This document shows, piece after piece, positions 42,100 through 51,064 of a stretch of DNA of 64,000 nt (its first letter is position 1; each line of letters opens with the position of its first letter). The stretch is from Catenulispora sp. GP43 (lineage in GTDB: Bacteria > Actinomycetota > Actinomycetes > Streptomycetales > Catenulisporaceae), in assembly GCF_041260665.1 (NCBI RefSeq), contig NZ_JBGCCT010000019.1, forward strand, positions 182,005 to 246,004, written 5' to 3'. The notes beneath the pieces were generated by a model that saw only the letters and a list, made by a program, of their open reading frames with translations, did not search any database and was not told where the DNA came from. The position numbers and the translations under genes are program-made.

Positions 42100-43113
42100 T
42101 CAGCCGCGCGCGCCGACCAGGATCACGCCGGTGGCGAACACGACGAGCCACACGGCCCCGATACCCATGATGACGCGGTCCTTCAGGACGACGTCCTCGG
42201 GCTCCCCGGCGCGGCCGGTGTCGACGAACATCGAGTAGCGCAGGAAGATGAAGACCCAGGGGATGACCGAGATCTCCAGCCACGGCTTGGCCGACTTGTG
42301 GGCGATGTCGGGGGTGGAGGCGAGCTGGAAGGCCCACAGCGAGTAGGTGACCATGGTGACGGTCGCCGCGGCCTGCCACACGAAGCGCAGGTAGGTCTGC
42401 GAGTACTCCTGGAGCGACTTGCGGGAGGAGGCGGCGTCCTCCCCCATCAGCACCATCTCCGAGTAACGCTTGCCGGCGACCATGAACAGCGAGCCGAAGC
42501 CGGTGGTCAGCAGGAACCACTGGGACAGCTCCAGGTTCGCCGCCACGCCGCCGACGATGGCGCGCAGCAGGAAGCCGGAGGCGACCATGGCCAGGTCCAG
42601 GACCGGCACGTGCTTGAACCACATCGAGTACACGATGTGCAGCGCCATGTACACGGCGACCACGCCGACCGTGGTCCAGTTCGCTATGGCCGCCACGCCC
42701 AGGCCGATCACGCCGCACACGATGCCGGAGACCACGGCCAGCGGGATCGGGACCCAGCCGGCGGCGATCGGGCGGAAGCGCTTCTTGGGGTGGCGCCGGT
42801 CGGACTCGACGTCCATGACGTCGTTGATGAAGTAGATGCACGAGGCGGCGAAGCAGAACGCGACGAAGGCGATCGCGGAGGTCCGCAGCACATCGGCGTG
42901 GCCGAGCTTGGCCGCGGCCAGCGGGGCGGCCAGGACGAGCACGTTCTTGACCCACTGCCGCGGCCGCGCCGCGAGCACCAGGGCGACCGGCATGGGGGGG
43001 CGCTTGCGCAGGTCGGCCTGGGTATCGACGGCGGCGGCGGAGTCGGTGGGCGCCGTCGTGGTCTGGCTGCCGGGCGCTTGCGGCTCAGCGGGCTTCGTGG
43101 GGATGGATGTCAC
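42100..43113 (-). CDS. ubiA: Decaprenyl-phosphate phosphoribosyltransferase (UbiA family)
   Basis: This 337-residue integral-membrane prenyltransferase transfers phosphoribose from PRPP to decaprenyl phosphate, the first step of DPA synthesis. The UbiA aspartate motif NDVMDVESD is at 97-105, preceded by RPRQWVKNVLVLAAPLAA. The second site is around PVLDLAMVASGFLLRAIVGG, and about eight to nine helices follow. A hydrophilic Thr/Pro-rich N-terminus of about 40 residues precedes the first helix. GTG start at 43113. It heads the ubiA-dprE1-dprE2 set, so the three-step pathway is complete here apart from the phosphatase. Confidence 0.93.
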   Translation of the reverse strand: MTSIPTKPAEPQAPGSQTTTAPTDSAAAVDTQADLRKRPPMPVALVLAARPRQWVKNVLVLAAPLAAAKLGHADVLRTSAIAFVAFCFAASCIYFINDVMDVESDRRHPKKRFRPIAAGWVPIPLAVVSGIVCGVIGLGVAAIANWTTVGVVAVYMALHIVYSMWFKHVPVLDLAMVASGFLLRAIVGGVAANLELSQWFLLTTGFGSLFMVAGKRYSEMVLMGEDAASSRKSLQEYSQTYLRFVWQAAATVTMVTYSLWAFQLASTPDIAHKSAKPWLEISVIPWVFIFLRYSMFVDTGRAGEPEDVVLKDRVIMGIGAVWLVVFATGVILVGARG

Positions 43114-43122
43114 CGGGCAAAC

Positions 43123-43752
43123 CTATCGGATGGTTGATTCGCGGAGCGTGAGCAGTTCGGACCACACCCGATCCGTTTCCTGGTCGAGGTCTGCGAGCGA
43201 CCCGTTGTTCGCGATCACGTAATCCGCCGCCGCCAACCGTTCCGCCCGCGTCGCCTGCGCCGCCATCCTCGCGGCCGCGTCCTGTCTGGACATGCCGCGG
43301 TTGGCGAGCAGTCGCGCGTAGCGGACCTCATCGTCGGCGTCGACGACGATCACGGCCGCGTAGCCGCGGTCCGCTCCACCCTCGACCAACAGCGGAATAT
43401 CGTAGACGACGATGCCCCCGGCCGGGGCGGCATTCGCCCATTCGGCCATCAGCGCGCCGACCCGCGGGTGCACGATCGCGTTGAGCGCGGCCCGCCGCTC
43501 GGGGTCGGCGAACACGATCGCGCCCAGCTTGGCCCGGTCCAGCGCGCCGTCGGGCCCGACCACCTCGGAACCGAACTCCGCGACGACCGCGTCATATCCG
43601 TCGGTGCCGGGTTCGACCACCCGGCGCGCGGCCAGGTCCGCGTCGACCACGGTGGCGCCGCGGGCCTTGAGCCTGGTGAGGACTTCGCTCTTGCCCGAGC
43701 CGATGCCGCCGGTCAGCCCGACGTTGAGCGTGGTCGGCTGGTCCTTGTGCAT
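43123..43752 (-). CDS. coaE: Dephospho-CoA kinase CoaE
   Basis: This 209-residue P-loop kinase phosphorylates the 3'-hydroxyl of dephospho-CoA, the last step of coenzyme A synthesis. The P-loop GLTGGIGSGKS is at residues 12-22, DADLAARRVVEPG supplies substrate contacts, and VVYDIPLLVEGGADRGY and the lid NRGMSRQDAAARMAAQ are typical. ATG 43752 (MHKDQPTTLNVGLTGG) is chosen; the frame runs up to 43833 but the upstream part is not family-like. It ends 9 bp before ubiA and may share its transcript. In many actinobacteria coaE sits near rpsA and uvrB, as loosely here. Confidence 0.95.
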   Translation of the reverse strand: MHKDQPTTLNVGLTGGIGSGKSEVLTRLKARGATVVDADLAARRVVEPGTDGYDAVVAEFGSEVVGPDGALDRAKLGAIVFADPERRAALNAIVHPRVGALMAEWANAAPAGGIVVYDIPLLVEGGADRGYAAVIVVDADDEVRYARLLANRGMSRQDAAARMAAQATRAERLAAADYVIANNGSLADLDQETDRVWSELLTLRESTIR

Positions 43753-43862
43753 GGGGCTCCGTTCGGCTGGCTGTCGTCTGTTCGCGGGCGCCGTCTTCAG
43801 AAGGCTAACGTGGCGCTGCACGTTTTGGGTCACCAGTGTGGAACGGAAGCGGACGGGAGCGA

Positions 43863-45626
43863 ATGGACGAGCCGGCTGCGCGGGACGCCGCGACGGGAAA
43901 CGCTAAGGGGATGCCGCGCTGGCTGACCGTCACCGGTTCCACCGCATTCGCTGCCGCGGTGTTCGCTCTGGGCTATGGCTGCACCGGGGCTGCGGCCCCG
44001 GCCGTGGTCAGCGCCGGGCCGCCGGTGAAGGTCACGACGCAGACCCCGGAGCAGCCGAACGCTTATGGGAAGCTCCCGGCGGACCGCACTATGCCTTCCT
44101 CCGCACCGTGCGCGACGGCGGTCCGACCGGCCGGCTGGTCCAAGATCGAGAACGCCAAGCACGGTGACTCCTCGTGGCGGTCCAGCTTCGACGCGGACAC
44201 CTCAACGGTCGCCGGGTATCTGGACAAGGTGAGCGCGGCCTGTGGGGACACCCTGACCCTGCACCTGTCCGGCTACGTGTCCTCGGCCTCCGTCACCGCC
44301 TACCGGATGGGCTGGTACGGCGGCGCGGGCGGACGGGTGGTGTGGAGCGCCTCGCATGTCCCGGTCACCGCGAGTCCCGTGAAGTACTCCGGTGCGCCGA
44401 CGTACACGGTCGAGGCCTCGTGGCCGGCCGCCGAGCGCATCCCGGTCACGCCCGCCTGGACGCCGGGCTACTACCTGCTCGTGGTCCGCGCCAAGCCGGA
44501 CGACGCCGGGGACGCGATCCCGTTGATCATCCGGGACGACAGTGCGGGCAACGGAGCGCCGGGCACCGGGAGTTCGCCGCTGTTGTTGCAGGCGTCGGTG
44601 CTCACGTATCAGGCGTACAACAACTACGGACGGTACAGCCTCTACTACGGGCCGAAGGACCAGTCCGCTAAGCGTTCGGACCGTTCACGGGTGGCGTCCT
44701 TCGACCGTCCGTACAACGGTGACGGCTATCGCGCGCCGTTCCTATACGACATCCCATTGGCGGAAGAGGCGGAGAAGCTCGGCCTGGACGTCGACTACAC
44801 CACGGACATAGACGTGGACGAGCGGCCGAGCCAGGTGGCCGCGCACAAGGCGCTGCTGATCGGCGGACACTCCGAGTACTGGACGCGGCGCATGTACGAC
44901 GCCGCGCTATACGCGCGGGACAAGGGCACCAACATCGCGTTCTTCGGCGCGAACGAGATCTACTGGCACGCGCGTCTGGAGCCCGCTCCGTCGGGTCAGG
45001 ACCGGCGCATGGTCGTCTACCGCTATGCGAACGAGGATCCGTTGGCCAAGTCCGATCCCTCGCAGGCGACCGTGCTGTGGGACTCCCCTCAGCTGCAGAT
45101 GCCGGAGGCCTCGATCGTGGGTCCGGCCTATGGGGAGCTCGGTGCGAACGGCGGGGCGTTCCGGGTGCTCCAGCCGGACTCGTGGATCTTCGCCGGGACC
45201 GGGGTCGTCAAGGACCAGGTGCTGAAGAACTCGCTCGCCGGCGAGTACGACACGGTGAAGAACATAGCGGCGACGCCGCCGGACATCGACGTGATCGCGG
45301 CGGTGCCGATCGTGTTCTCCGGGCAGTCGACGATGGCGACGATGTCGTACTACACCGATCCGTCCGGCGCCGGGGTGTTCGCCGGGGGGATGACGTACTG
45401 GGACTGCCAGATGGCACAGATGTGCGGGGACCGTCCGGTCGACCCGGCGACGGGGAAGATGCTGGCCCAGATGACGGACAATGTGCTGCGCGTGTACGCG
45501 CAGGGCCCGGCCGGGAAGCGGTACCCGTCGGTGCACCGGCCGGCGCCGACCGCGCAGGCGCTGATCTCCACGGCGGTGTCGCAGAGCGACGTCGGGATCG
45601 GCCCGCCCAAGCCGACGGCGGGGTAG
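43863..45626 (+). CDS. Membrane-anchored N,N-dimethylformamidase-like (DMFA2_C) protein, paralog 1
   Basis: This 587-residue protein has an N-terminal membrane segment (about 18-36, LTVTGSTAFAAAVFALGYG) with a nearby Cys. The extracytoplasmic part matches proteins annotated as dimethylformamidase beta-subunit family: TAYRMGWYGGAGGRVVW, WTPGYYLLVVRAKPD, LTYQAYNNYGRYSLYYG, then the core LLIGGHSEYWTRRMYDAALY and NIAFFGANEIYWHARLE. The true amidase binds iron through Tyr and Glu; candidate residues are in YQAYNNYG and HSEYW, but activity on formamides is unproven. ATG 43863 has GGGAG 4 bases upstream. It is divergent from coaE and followed by a paralog. Confidence 0.75.
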   Translation: MDEPAARDAATGNAKGMPRWLTVTGSTAFAAAVFALGYGCTGAAAPAVVSAGPPVKVTTQTPEQPNAYGKLPADRTMPSSAPCATAVRPAGWSKIENAKHGDSSWRSSFDADTSTVAGYLDKVSAACGDTLTLHLSGYVSSASVTAYRMGWYGGAGGRVVWSASHVPVTASPVKYSGAPTYTVEASWPAAERIPVTPAWTPGYYLLVVRAKPDDAGDAIPLIIRDDSAGNGAPGTGSSPLLLQASVLTYQAYNNYGRYSLYYGPKDQSAKRSDRSRVASFDRPYNGDGYRAPFLYDIPLAEEAEKLGLDVDYTTDIDVDERPSQVAAHKALLIGGHSEYWTRRMYDAALYARDKGTNIAFFGANEIYWHARLEPAPSGQDRRMVVYRYANEDPLAKSDPSQATVLWDSPQLQMPEASIVGPAYGELGANGGAFRVLQPDSWIFAGTGVVKDQVLKNSLAGEYDTVKNIAATPPDIDVIAAVPIVFSGQSTMATMSYYTDPSGAGVFAGGMTYWDCQMAQMCGDRPVDPATGKMLAQMTDNVLRVYAQGPAGKRYPSVHRPAPTAQALISTAVSQSDVGIGPPKPTAG

Positions 45627-45785
45627 CTCCGCGCCACGGGAATCCGCTTCGCGTGCCTGCCGGGCCGGCCCGGGTGGCTGGTCCAAGATGGCACCAGCCC
45701 GGTGCTTGGCCGGCGCGGAGAACGGGAGTCAGGGAGTGCGGACAGACGTGGTGCCGGGGGCTGGGGTGGCTCGGGTTCCGGTCGC

Positions 45786-47612
45786 GTGAGCACCGAGGCC
45801 GCTTCACCGGGAGGTGCCGCCTTACCGGGAGGTACAGATTCAGCCGGAGATACACACGGTTCCGGTGTCTTCGTCGGCTCGGGGCCGATCGCCCTGCCGG
45901 TGTATGTCGAGCCCGGAGGTGGTGATCCCGCGCTGCCCGCTTCTGCCGCGGCGCCCCGCGACGGGCTCACTCTGTGGCGGGGTGTGCCGCTGCCCGCGCG
46001 GCTGATGCGGCTGGGACTGGCCGCCGCGCTGGTCGCCGCGTGTGCCGCGGACCTGCCGAACCAGTCGGCGGCCTATGACAGTTTGGGGTTCGGCTCGGGC
46101 GACCAGATCGCCCTGTCCACGGCCGGCGCGCAGGCGGGATGCCCGACCGGGCTCGCGCGCGGCTGGCTGCGTGCGGAGAACAGGCTGCCCGGGACGACGG
46201 CGTGGCAGGACGCGAAGCGTACGCGCGCCGGGAGTGTGAACGGATATCTGGACCGGCAGAGCGTGCGGTGCGGCGACACGGTCACCGCGTATCTGAGTTC
46301 GCTGGCGCCGGTGTCGGGGGCTTCGCTGTCGGCGTATCGGATGGGGTACTACGGCGGGACGGAGGGGCGGCTGGTCTGGCAGGCCAAGCACATCGGCCTG
46401 CGGCCGCAGCCGCGGGCCGCGGTGACCGGCGCGAACCTGCTGACCGTGGCGCCGTGGCGGCCGTCGCTGACGTTCCGGATCACCGGGCGCTGGACGCCGG
46501 GGTACTACCTGCTGGTGGTGCGGGCGCCGGGGCAGACGGCGTCGTCGATCCCGTTGGTGGTGCGCGCCGACGGCGACCGCGCGCCGCTGGGGTTCCAGGC
46601 CAGTGTGCTGACGTACCAGGCCTACAACACGTTCGGCGGGCACTCGGCGTACACCGGCTCCCCGCGCCGGGCCGAGGCCAGCACGGAGGTGAGCTTCGAC
46701 CGGCCGTACGAGGACGGCGGGTACTACTCGCCGTACCAGTACGAGCTGCCGCTGGTGCGGGAGATCGAGAAGCTGGGCATCGACACCGACTACTTCACCG
46801 ACGTCGACACCGACGCCGACCCGGCGCAGCTGAAACGGCACAGGGGCGTGGTCACCGGCGGCCACTCGGAGTACTGGACGAAGCGCATGTACGACGGCGC
46901 GGTCGCGGCCCGCCAGGCAGGGGTGAACATCGCCTTCTTCGGCGCGAACGCGGTGTACACCGCGGCCCGCCTCACCGGCTCGCCGCTGGGCCCGGACCGC
47001 CGCGTGGTGATCCGCCGCTCGGTCGCCGACGACCCGCTGGCCGCGCACGACCCGTCGCTGGCGACGGTGAACTGGTCCGCCCCGCCGCTGAACCGCCCGG
47101 AGGCGGCGCTGATCGGCGAGGGGTACGGCTACCTGGGCGCGAACGGCTCCCTGCGGGTGCTGCACCCCGGCTCGTGGCTGTTCGCCGGCACCGGCGTGAC
47201 CGCCGGGCAGGTGCTGCGCAACACGGTCGGCGGCGAGTACGACCAGGTGGACGTGAACCAGCCGACGACGCCGCCGGACGTGGACGTCCTGGCGGCCATA
47301 CCGATCAGGTTCCTGAACGGCCGGGCCGGCATGGCGACGACCACGTACTACGTGGCGACCTCCCAGGCCGGGGTGTTCGACGCCGGCACGACGTACTGGC
47401 CGTGCGTGATGAGCGGCGAGTGCCTGCACCTGGGAGCCACGCCGCCGGCGGTGCGGGCCGTGGTGGCCCGGGTGACGGACAACGTGCTGGTCGCCTTCGC
47501 CGCCGGGCCCGCGGGGCTGGCGCATCCGTCGACGCCGAGTTGGCCGCCGTCGGCGGAGGGGTTGGTGGGGTCGGCGCGGGCGGTGGGGGACGTGGCAGTG
47601 CGGGCTTATTGA
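45786..47612 (+). CDS. Membrane-anchored N,N-dimethylformamidase-like protein, paralog 2
   Basis: This protein of about 608 residues parallels the preceding gene through its C-terminal 470 residues: SAYRMGYYGGTEGRLVW, WTPGYYLLVVRAPGQ, LTYQAYNTFGGHSAYTG, VTGGHSEYWTKRMYDGAVAA, NIAFFGANAVYTAARL, YDQVDVNQPTTPPDVDVLAA. Its N-terminus differs: a soluble Gly/Ser/Ala-rich cytoplasmic stretch of about 70 residues, then one helix (LMRLGLAAALVAACA). The start is uncertain: GTG 45786 is used, GTG 45702 gives 636 residues and neither has a strong ribosome site. Four TATTGAGGCGGG-like repeats surround the stop. Confidence 0.72.
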   Translation: MSTEAASPGGAALPGGTDSAGDTHGSGVFVGSGPIALPVYVEPGGGDPALPASAAAPRDGLTLWRGVPLPARLMRLGLAAALVAACAADLPNQSAAYDSLGFGSGDQIALSTAGAQAGCPTGLARGWLRAENRLPGTTAWQDAKRTRAGSVNGYLDRQSVRCGDTVTAYLSSLAPVSGASLSAYRMGYYGGTEGRLVWQAKHIGLRPQPRAAVTGANLLTVAPWRPSLTFRITGRWTPGYYLLVVRAPGQTASSIPLVVRADGDRAPLGFQASVLTYQAYNTFGGHSAYTGSPRRAEASTEVSFDRPYEDGGYYSPYQYELPLVREIEKLGIDTDYFTDVDTDADPAQLKRHRGVVTGGHSEYWTKRMYDGAVAARQAGVNIAFFGANAVYTAARLTGSPLGPDRRVVIRRSVADDPLAAHDPSLATVNWSAPPLNRPEAALIGEGYGYLGANGSLRVLHPGSWLFAGTGVTAGQVLRNTVGGEYDQVDVNQPTTPPDVDVLAAIPIRFLNGRAGMATTTYYVATSQAGVFDAGTTYWPCVMSGECLHLGATPPAVRAVVARVTDNVLVAFAAGPAGLAHPSTPSWPPSAEGLVGSARAVGDVAVRAY

Positions 47613-47655
47613 GGCGGGCTATTGAAGCGTATTGAGGCGGGCCTATTGAGGCGGG
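47607..47655. repeat. Four direct repeats of a TATTGAGGCGGG unit at a gene end
   Basis: Copies begin at 47607 (including the stop TGA), 47620 (degenerate), 47630 and 47644. Each carries TGA. Confidence 0.8.
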
Positions 47656-47666
47656 GTGCGGGCCAC

Positions 47667-48596
47667 TCAGTCAGCCGGCGGCGAGCTCGGCGGCGCGGAC
47701 CCGCCGGCAGCAGGCGTCCCGGCCGGCGCGGAGCTGCTCCCCGCGGGCGCCGACCCGCTCGCGCCCGGCGTGCCGGCCGACCCGCTCGTGGAGCCCGATG
47801 CGCCCGGCGTGCCCCCGCCGGTCGGCGACGCCTGCGGCGGGCTCGAGGTGGTGTGCTTGTACAGCGCCTCCGCGATCTTGAGCGTGAACGCCTTGGCGTC
47901 GCCGCCCTTGACCAGGGCCTCCTGGGTGGTGATCAGGAACGTGCGGTTGCCGTCGTACATCACCAGGATCGCGTCCTTGCCCGCCTCGGTGACGTAGGTC
48001 GCGGGGTGTCCGGCCACCGAGATCGGGGCGTACTGGTCGCCCTGGCCGGCGAAGTCGCCGACGGTGCTGGCGCCGTGGCTCTGGGCGGTGGCGGCGTCGG
48101 CGTAAACCGCCAGCTGGATCTCCACCTGGTCGCCGGTGACCTTGCCGCTGCTGTCCTGGATCACGCCGTACTGGCAGCGCACCCGGCCGAGCTGCTTGGC
48201 GGCGGTGGGCTGGAAGGCCGTGAAGAAGTCGCCGCCGTTGAGCGGGTTGCCCAGGGCCAGCTGCATGTCGGCGTCGGTGACCAGGCCGGCGCAGTTCTTC
48301 GGCAGCTGCGCCTGACTCATGGTGGGCCCGGCCGCCGGGTCGAAGCTGGGCTGCGGGCTCGCCGAGCTGGACGTCGGGACGCCGGGGACGGAGCCGGCGG
48401 TGGTGGTGCTCGACGAGCCCTTCTTGGCCGAGCCCCCGCCGCCGCACGCGGCCAGCGCCAGGGCCGCCGAACAGGCGACGCCGAGCGCGGCTATGCGGGT
48501 CAGGGTCCGGCGGGCCGTCGCCGGCGCCGTCGCCGATGCCGGGGCAGGGGCCGAGGCCAGGGCCGGGGCGTGGGCCGGGGTCGTAAGGGTCCGCAT
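47667..48596 (-). CDS. Secreted lipoprotein of unknown function
   Basis: This 309-residue predicted lipoprotein has an Ala/Pro-rich N-terminus and a hydrophobic stretch ending in lipobox LAAC (Cys about 51), then GGGGSAKKGSSST. The folded part (about 95-250) contains KNCAGLVTDADMQLALGNPL, RVRCQYGVIQDSSGKVTG and FLITTQEALVKGGDAKAFTL, resembling small sensor-like actinobacterial lipoproteins of the DUF3558 kind, without certainty. The tail is low-complexity Gly/Ser/Pro (SGSAGTPGASGSAPAGSS). ATG 48596 leaves a long leader before the lipobox and a later start is possible. It lies 98 bp after the propeller-protein gene on the same strand. Confidence 0.75.
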   Translation of the reverse strand: MRTLTTPAHAPALASAPAPASATAPATARRTLTRIAALGVACSAALALAACGGGGSAKKGSSSTTTAGSVPGVPTSSSASPQPSFDPAAGPTMSQAQLPKNCAGLVTDADMQLALGNPLNGGDFFTAFQPTAAKQLGRVRCQYGVIQDSSGKVTGDQVEIQLAVYADAATAQSHGASTVGDFAGQGDQYAPISVAGHPATYVTEAGKDAILVMYDGNRTFLITTQEALVKGGDAKAFTLKIAEALYKHTTSSPPQASPTGGGTPGASGSTSGSAGTPGASGSAPAGSSSAPAGTPAAGGSAPPSSPPAD

Positions 48597-48694
48597 GCTT
48601 GGCAACCTATCGAATGACGGCGACGGGCGAGAAGCTTTCGGATCAGCTGCGCGGCCCCAAGCCCCGCCGCCGCAGGGCCGCACAGCCCCGCGCC

Positions 48695-49732
48695 TCACCC
48701 GGAGGTGGTCGACGGGGACATCCCGTTGGCGGCGAGCAGCCGCGGCGCCCCGCTGCCGTCCGCGGGCACGGCGTACAGGTCGCTGCCCGGATCGTCGTCG
48801 TGCGGGACCGCGTACATGACCGTCGTGTCGTTCAGCCACGCCGCCTGGTCGTCGACGCTGCGGGTCTCGGCCAGCGGCGTCTCCCGCATCGTGGCCAGAT
48901 TCAGCACGGTGAAACGCCAAGGATGCCGGATGTCGTCGGACACCCGCTTCTTGAACACCAGGCGCGTGCCGTCCGGCGACAGCGAAGGACACTCCACGTT
49001 CTGCCGCAGCGAATTCAGCGTGTGCGCCTTGAAGTCGCCCTTCATCAGCCACGTCTGACCGTTGCTGCCCATCGTCGCGTAGAAGGTGTTGTCGTCGGCG
49101 GTGAAGGTGACGCCCCAGAAGTTGATGTCGACGGCCTTATAGGGCTTGCCGTCCACGAACGCGTTGAAGTTCTCCAGCGAGTCGACGTACTGCCCCGTCT
49201 TCAGATCCAGGATCGAGGCACGGGTCGAGGCGCCGGGCTGCGTATAGGAGTCCCCGGTGACGAAGGTCGTCCACGCCGCCATCCGTCCGTCCGCAGACAG
49301 CCGCGCACGGTTGGGCGTACCGGTGATGGCCAACTTCTTGGTCTGCTTAAGGGAACTGTCGTAGATCTCCGCATACGGCTGGCTGATCAGGTTGCCCTCG
49401 GACTGCAGACACAGCAGTACGCCGGAAGCCGTATAGGACCGCTCGCACTGAACGTTGGAGACCACGGGCACCGCGTTCGCCGCCGCCCCGGAGCCGATCT
49501 CCACGACCTTGCCGAAGTCCGGTCCCTGCACCGTCGACCGATACGTCAGCTCCCCCGCCGCGACGGTGAACCCGCCGCTGACGCCGGCACGCTTGGTGGA
49601 CCGTCCCAGGAAGGCGGCCAGCCCGGCCGCGAGCGCGATCGTCAGCAGCACCACGATCGACGAGATCAGGATCTTGGCCCGGTTGTCGCGGGGCGTGGCA
49701 GTCGCTTCGGTCACCTCGGCCACCTCAGCCAT
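48695..49732 (-). CDS. Membrane-anchored TolB-like beta-propeller protein
   Basis: This 345-residue protein has an N-terminal cytoplasmic segment and one helix (about 21-43, ILISSIVVLLTIALAAGLAAF). The exported part has WD40/TolB-like blades: ARLSADGRMAAWTTFVTGDS, VTFTADDNTFYATMGSNG, CPSLSPDGTRLVFKKRV, RSVDDQAAWLNDTTVMYAVP. Such proteins usually act as periplasmic scaffolds. Its ATG overlaps the 3' end of the upstream MFS gene by 8 bp, so the two are co-transcribed and probably translationally coupled. The specific role is unknown. Confidence 0.8.
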   Translation of the reverse strand: MAEVAEVTEATATPRDNRAKILISSIVVLLTIALAAGLAAFLGRSTKRAGVSGGFTVAAGELTYRSTVQGPDFGKVVEIGSGAAANAVPVVSNVQCERSYTASGVLLCLQSEGNLISQPYAEIYDSSLKQTKKLAITGTPNRARLSADGRMAAWTTFVTGDSYTQPGASTRASILDLKTGQYVDSLENFNAFVDGKPYKAVDINFWGVTFTADDNTFYATMGSNGQTWLMKGDFKAHTLNSLRQNVECPSLSPDGTRLVFKKRVSDDIRHPWRFTVLNLATMRETPLAETRSVDDQAAWLNDTTVMYAVPHDDDPGSDLYAVPADGSGAPRLLAANGMSPSTTSG

Positions 49733-50987
49733 CGGCGTGCTCCTTCCAGGGCGACACCAGCACCGTCGAGACGGTGATCGCGACGGCCATGGCCCCGGCG
49801 AACCACAGCATGACGGTCTTGGGATCGGTGTGCGACCACGCCGCCCCGAACGCCACCGACGATACGAACCCGGCGACCGCGCCGATCGACTGCATCACCG
49901 CGAGCCCGGAGGTCCGCAGCGCCGTCGGGATACGAGGCCCGCAATACGCCATGAGAACGCCGTCAGTGGCCGCGTAGGCGATGCCCGGCAGCAGGAGTGC
50001 GGCGGCCAACAGGAAGCCGTCAGGGACGTTCGTAGCCAGGAGCGCATATGCGATGACCAACAGGAGATGCCCGACGACGAACACCTTCCACCGCCCGACC
50101 CGGTCGGCCAGCCGCCCCACCGGGATGGCCATCAGGACGAACATCCCCATGGTCCCGGTGGCCAACAGCGCGTACTCCGAAGCACTGAGCGCCATCCGGT
50201 GCGCGAGCGTCAAGTACACGAAGGTGTCACTCACCCACGCGAGCCCCAGTAGCGCTACCGCGATACCCGTACGGATGAACCACCTCTGGCGCAGCAATCC
50301 GAGAGCGGCCCGCACCGACGCCGCTGAGCGCTCCTGCAATTCCTGCCGGTGGTCGGTGACGTAGAGGCAGAACACCACCAGACCGATGGCCGCGACGCAG
50401 AAGGCGATGATGAACAGTGCGTCGAACGCTTTGCGCTCCGTACCGAACTTCGTGGTCCACAGCAGCACGAAGGAGGCGATGAGCGGACCGGTCGCCGCCC
50501 CGATGTTGTCGAGCATGCGGTGCACGCCGAACGAGCGCCCCAGGATCTGCGGCGGGGAGGACAACGAGATCAGCGCGTCCCGCGGAGCCGAGCGCATCCC
50601 CTTGCCGAAGCGGTCCGCGCTGAGCAGTCCGCTCAGCCCGCCGAAGGAGGGGCCGACGATCGGGAACCCCAGTTTGGTCACCGCGGAGGCGCCGTAGCCG
50701 ATGCCGGCCAGCAGTTTGCGGCGCTGCCAGCGGTCCGACAGGTACGCGGCCGGGATGGCCAGCAGCGCGGGGATGCCGTTGTAGAGCCCGTCCAGGAAGC
50801 CGATCGCGGTCGGCGTCTCGTGGAGGACGTTCAGCAGGTAGTAGCCGACCACCGCGACCAGCATCTCGGAGGAGACATCCGTCAGAAGGCTCACCGTGCC
50901 GAGCATCTTGACGTTGAACGGGACCCGCTCCCGCGTGCTCCTGGTTTCCTGGATGCGCTTGGCGGTCTTCGATCCCGTCAAATACAC
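49725..50987 (-). CDS. MFS transporter
   Basis: This 420-residue 12-helix major-facilitator protein begins the membrane part with MLGTVSLLTDVSSEMLVAVV and has the loop signature YLSDRWQRRKLLAGIGYG and a central DRFGKGMRSAPRDALISLSS. The C-terminal half has VGRLADRVGRWKVFVVG. SLLTDVSSEM followed by GKGxRxxPRDALI is characteristic of one bacterial MFS subgroup of unknown substrate. GTG 50987 is the only start before the first helix with reasonable length, but its ribosome site is poor. It heads a short operon with the propeller protein and possibly the lipoprotein. Confidence 0.88.
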   Translation of the reverse strand: MYLTGSKTAKRIQETRSTRERVPFNVKMLGTVSLLTDVSSEMLVAVVGYYLLNVLHETPTAIGFLDGLYNGIPALLAIPAAYLSDRWQRRKLLAGIGYGASAVTKLGFPIVGPSFGGLSGLLSADRFGKGMRSAPRDALISLSSPPQILGRSFGVHRMLDNIGAATGPLIASFVLLWTTKFGTERKAFDALFIIAFCVAAIGLVVFCLYVTDHRQELQERSAASVRAALGLLRQRWFIRTGIAVALLGLAWVSDTFVYLTLAHRMALSASEYALLATGTMGMFVLMAIPVGRLADRVGRWKVFVVGHLLLVIAYALLATNVPDGFLLAAALLLPGIAYAATDGVLMAYCGPRIPTALRTSGLAVMQSIGAVAGFVSSVAFGAAWSHTDPKTVMLWFAGAMAVAITVSTVLVSPWKEHADG

Positions 50988-51002
50988 GTCGAAACAATAG
51001 CG

Positions 51003-51037
51003 AAAGGTCCCGTCCGCTTTAGGCGGACGGGACCTTT
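51003..51037 (-). terminator. Intrinsic terminator of rpsA
   Basis: A 15-bp perfect stem (51003-51017 with 51023-51037) has loop TTTAG; T/A runs on both sides allow function in either direction. It lies 27 bp beyond the rpsA stop and just before the MFS gene start. Confidence 0.9.
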
Positions 51038-51064
51038 TAGCTAGGAGCTGTTACACGGCGAGCC

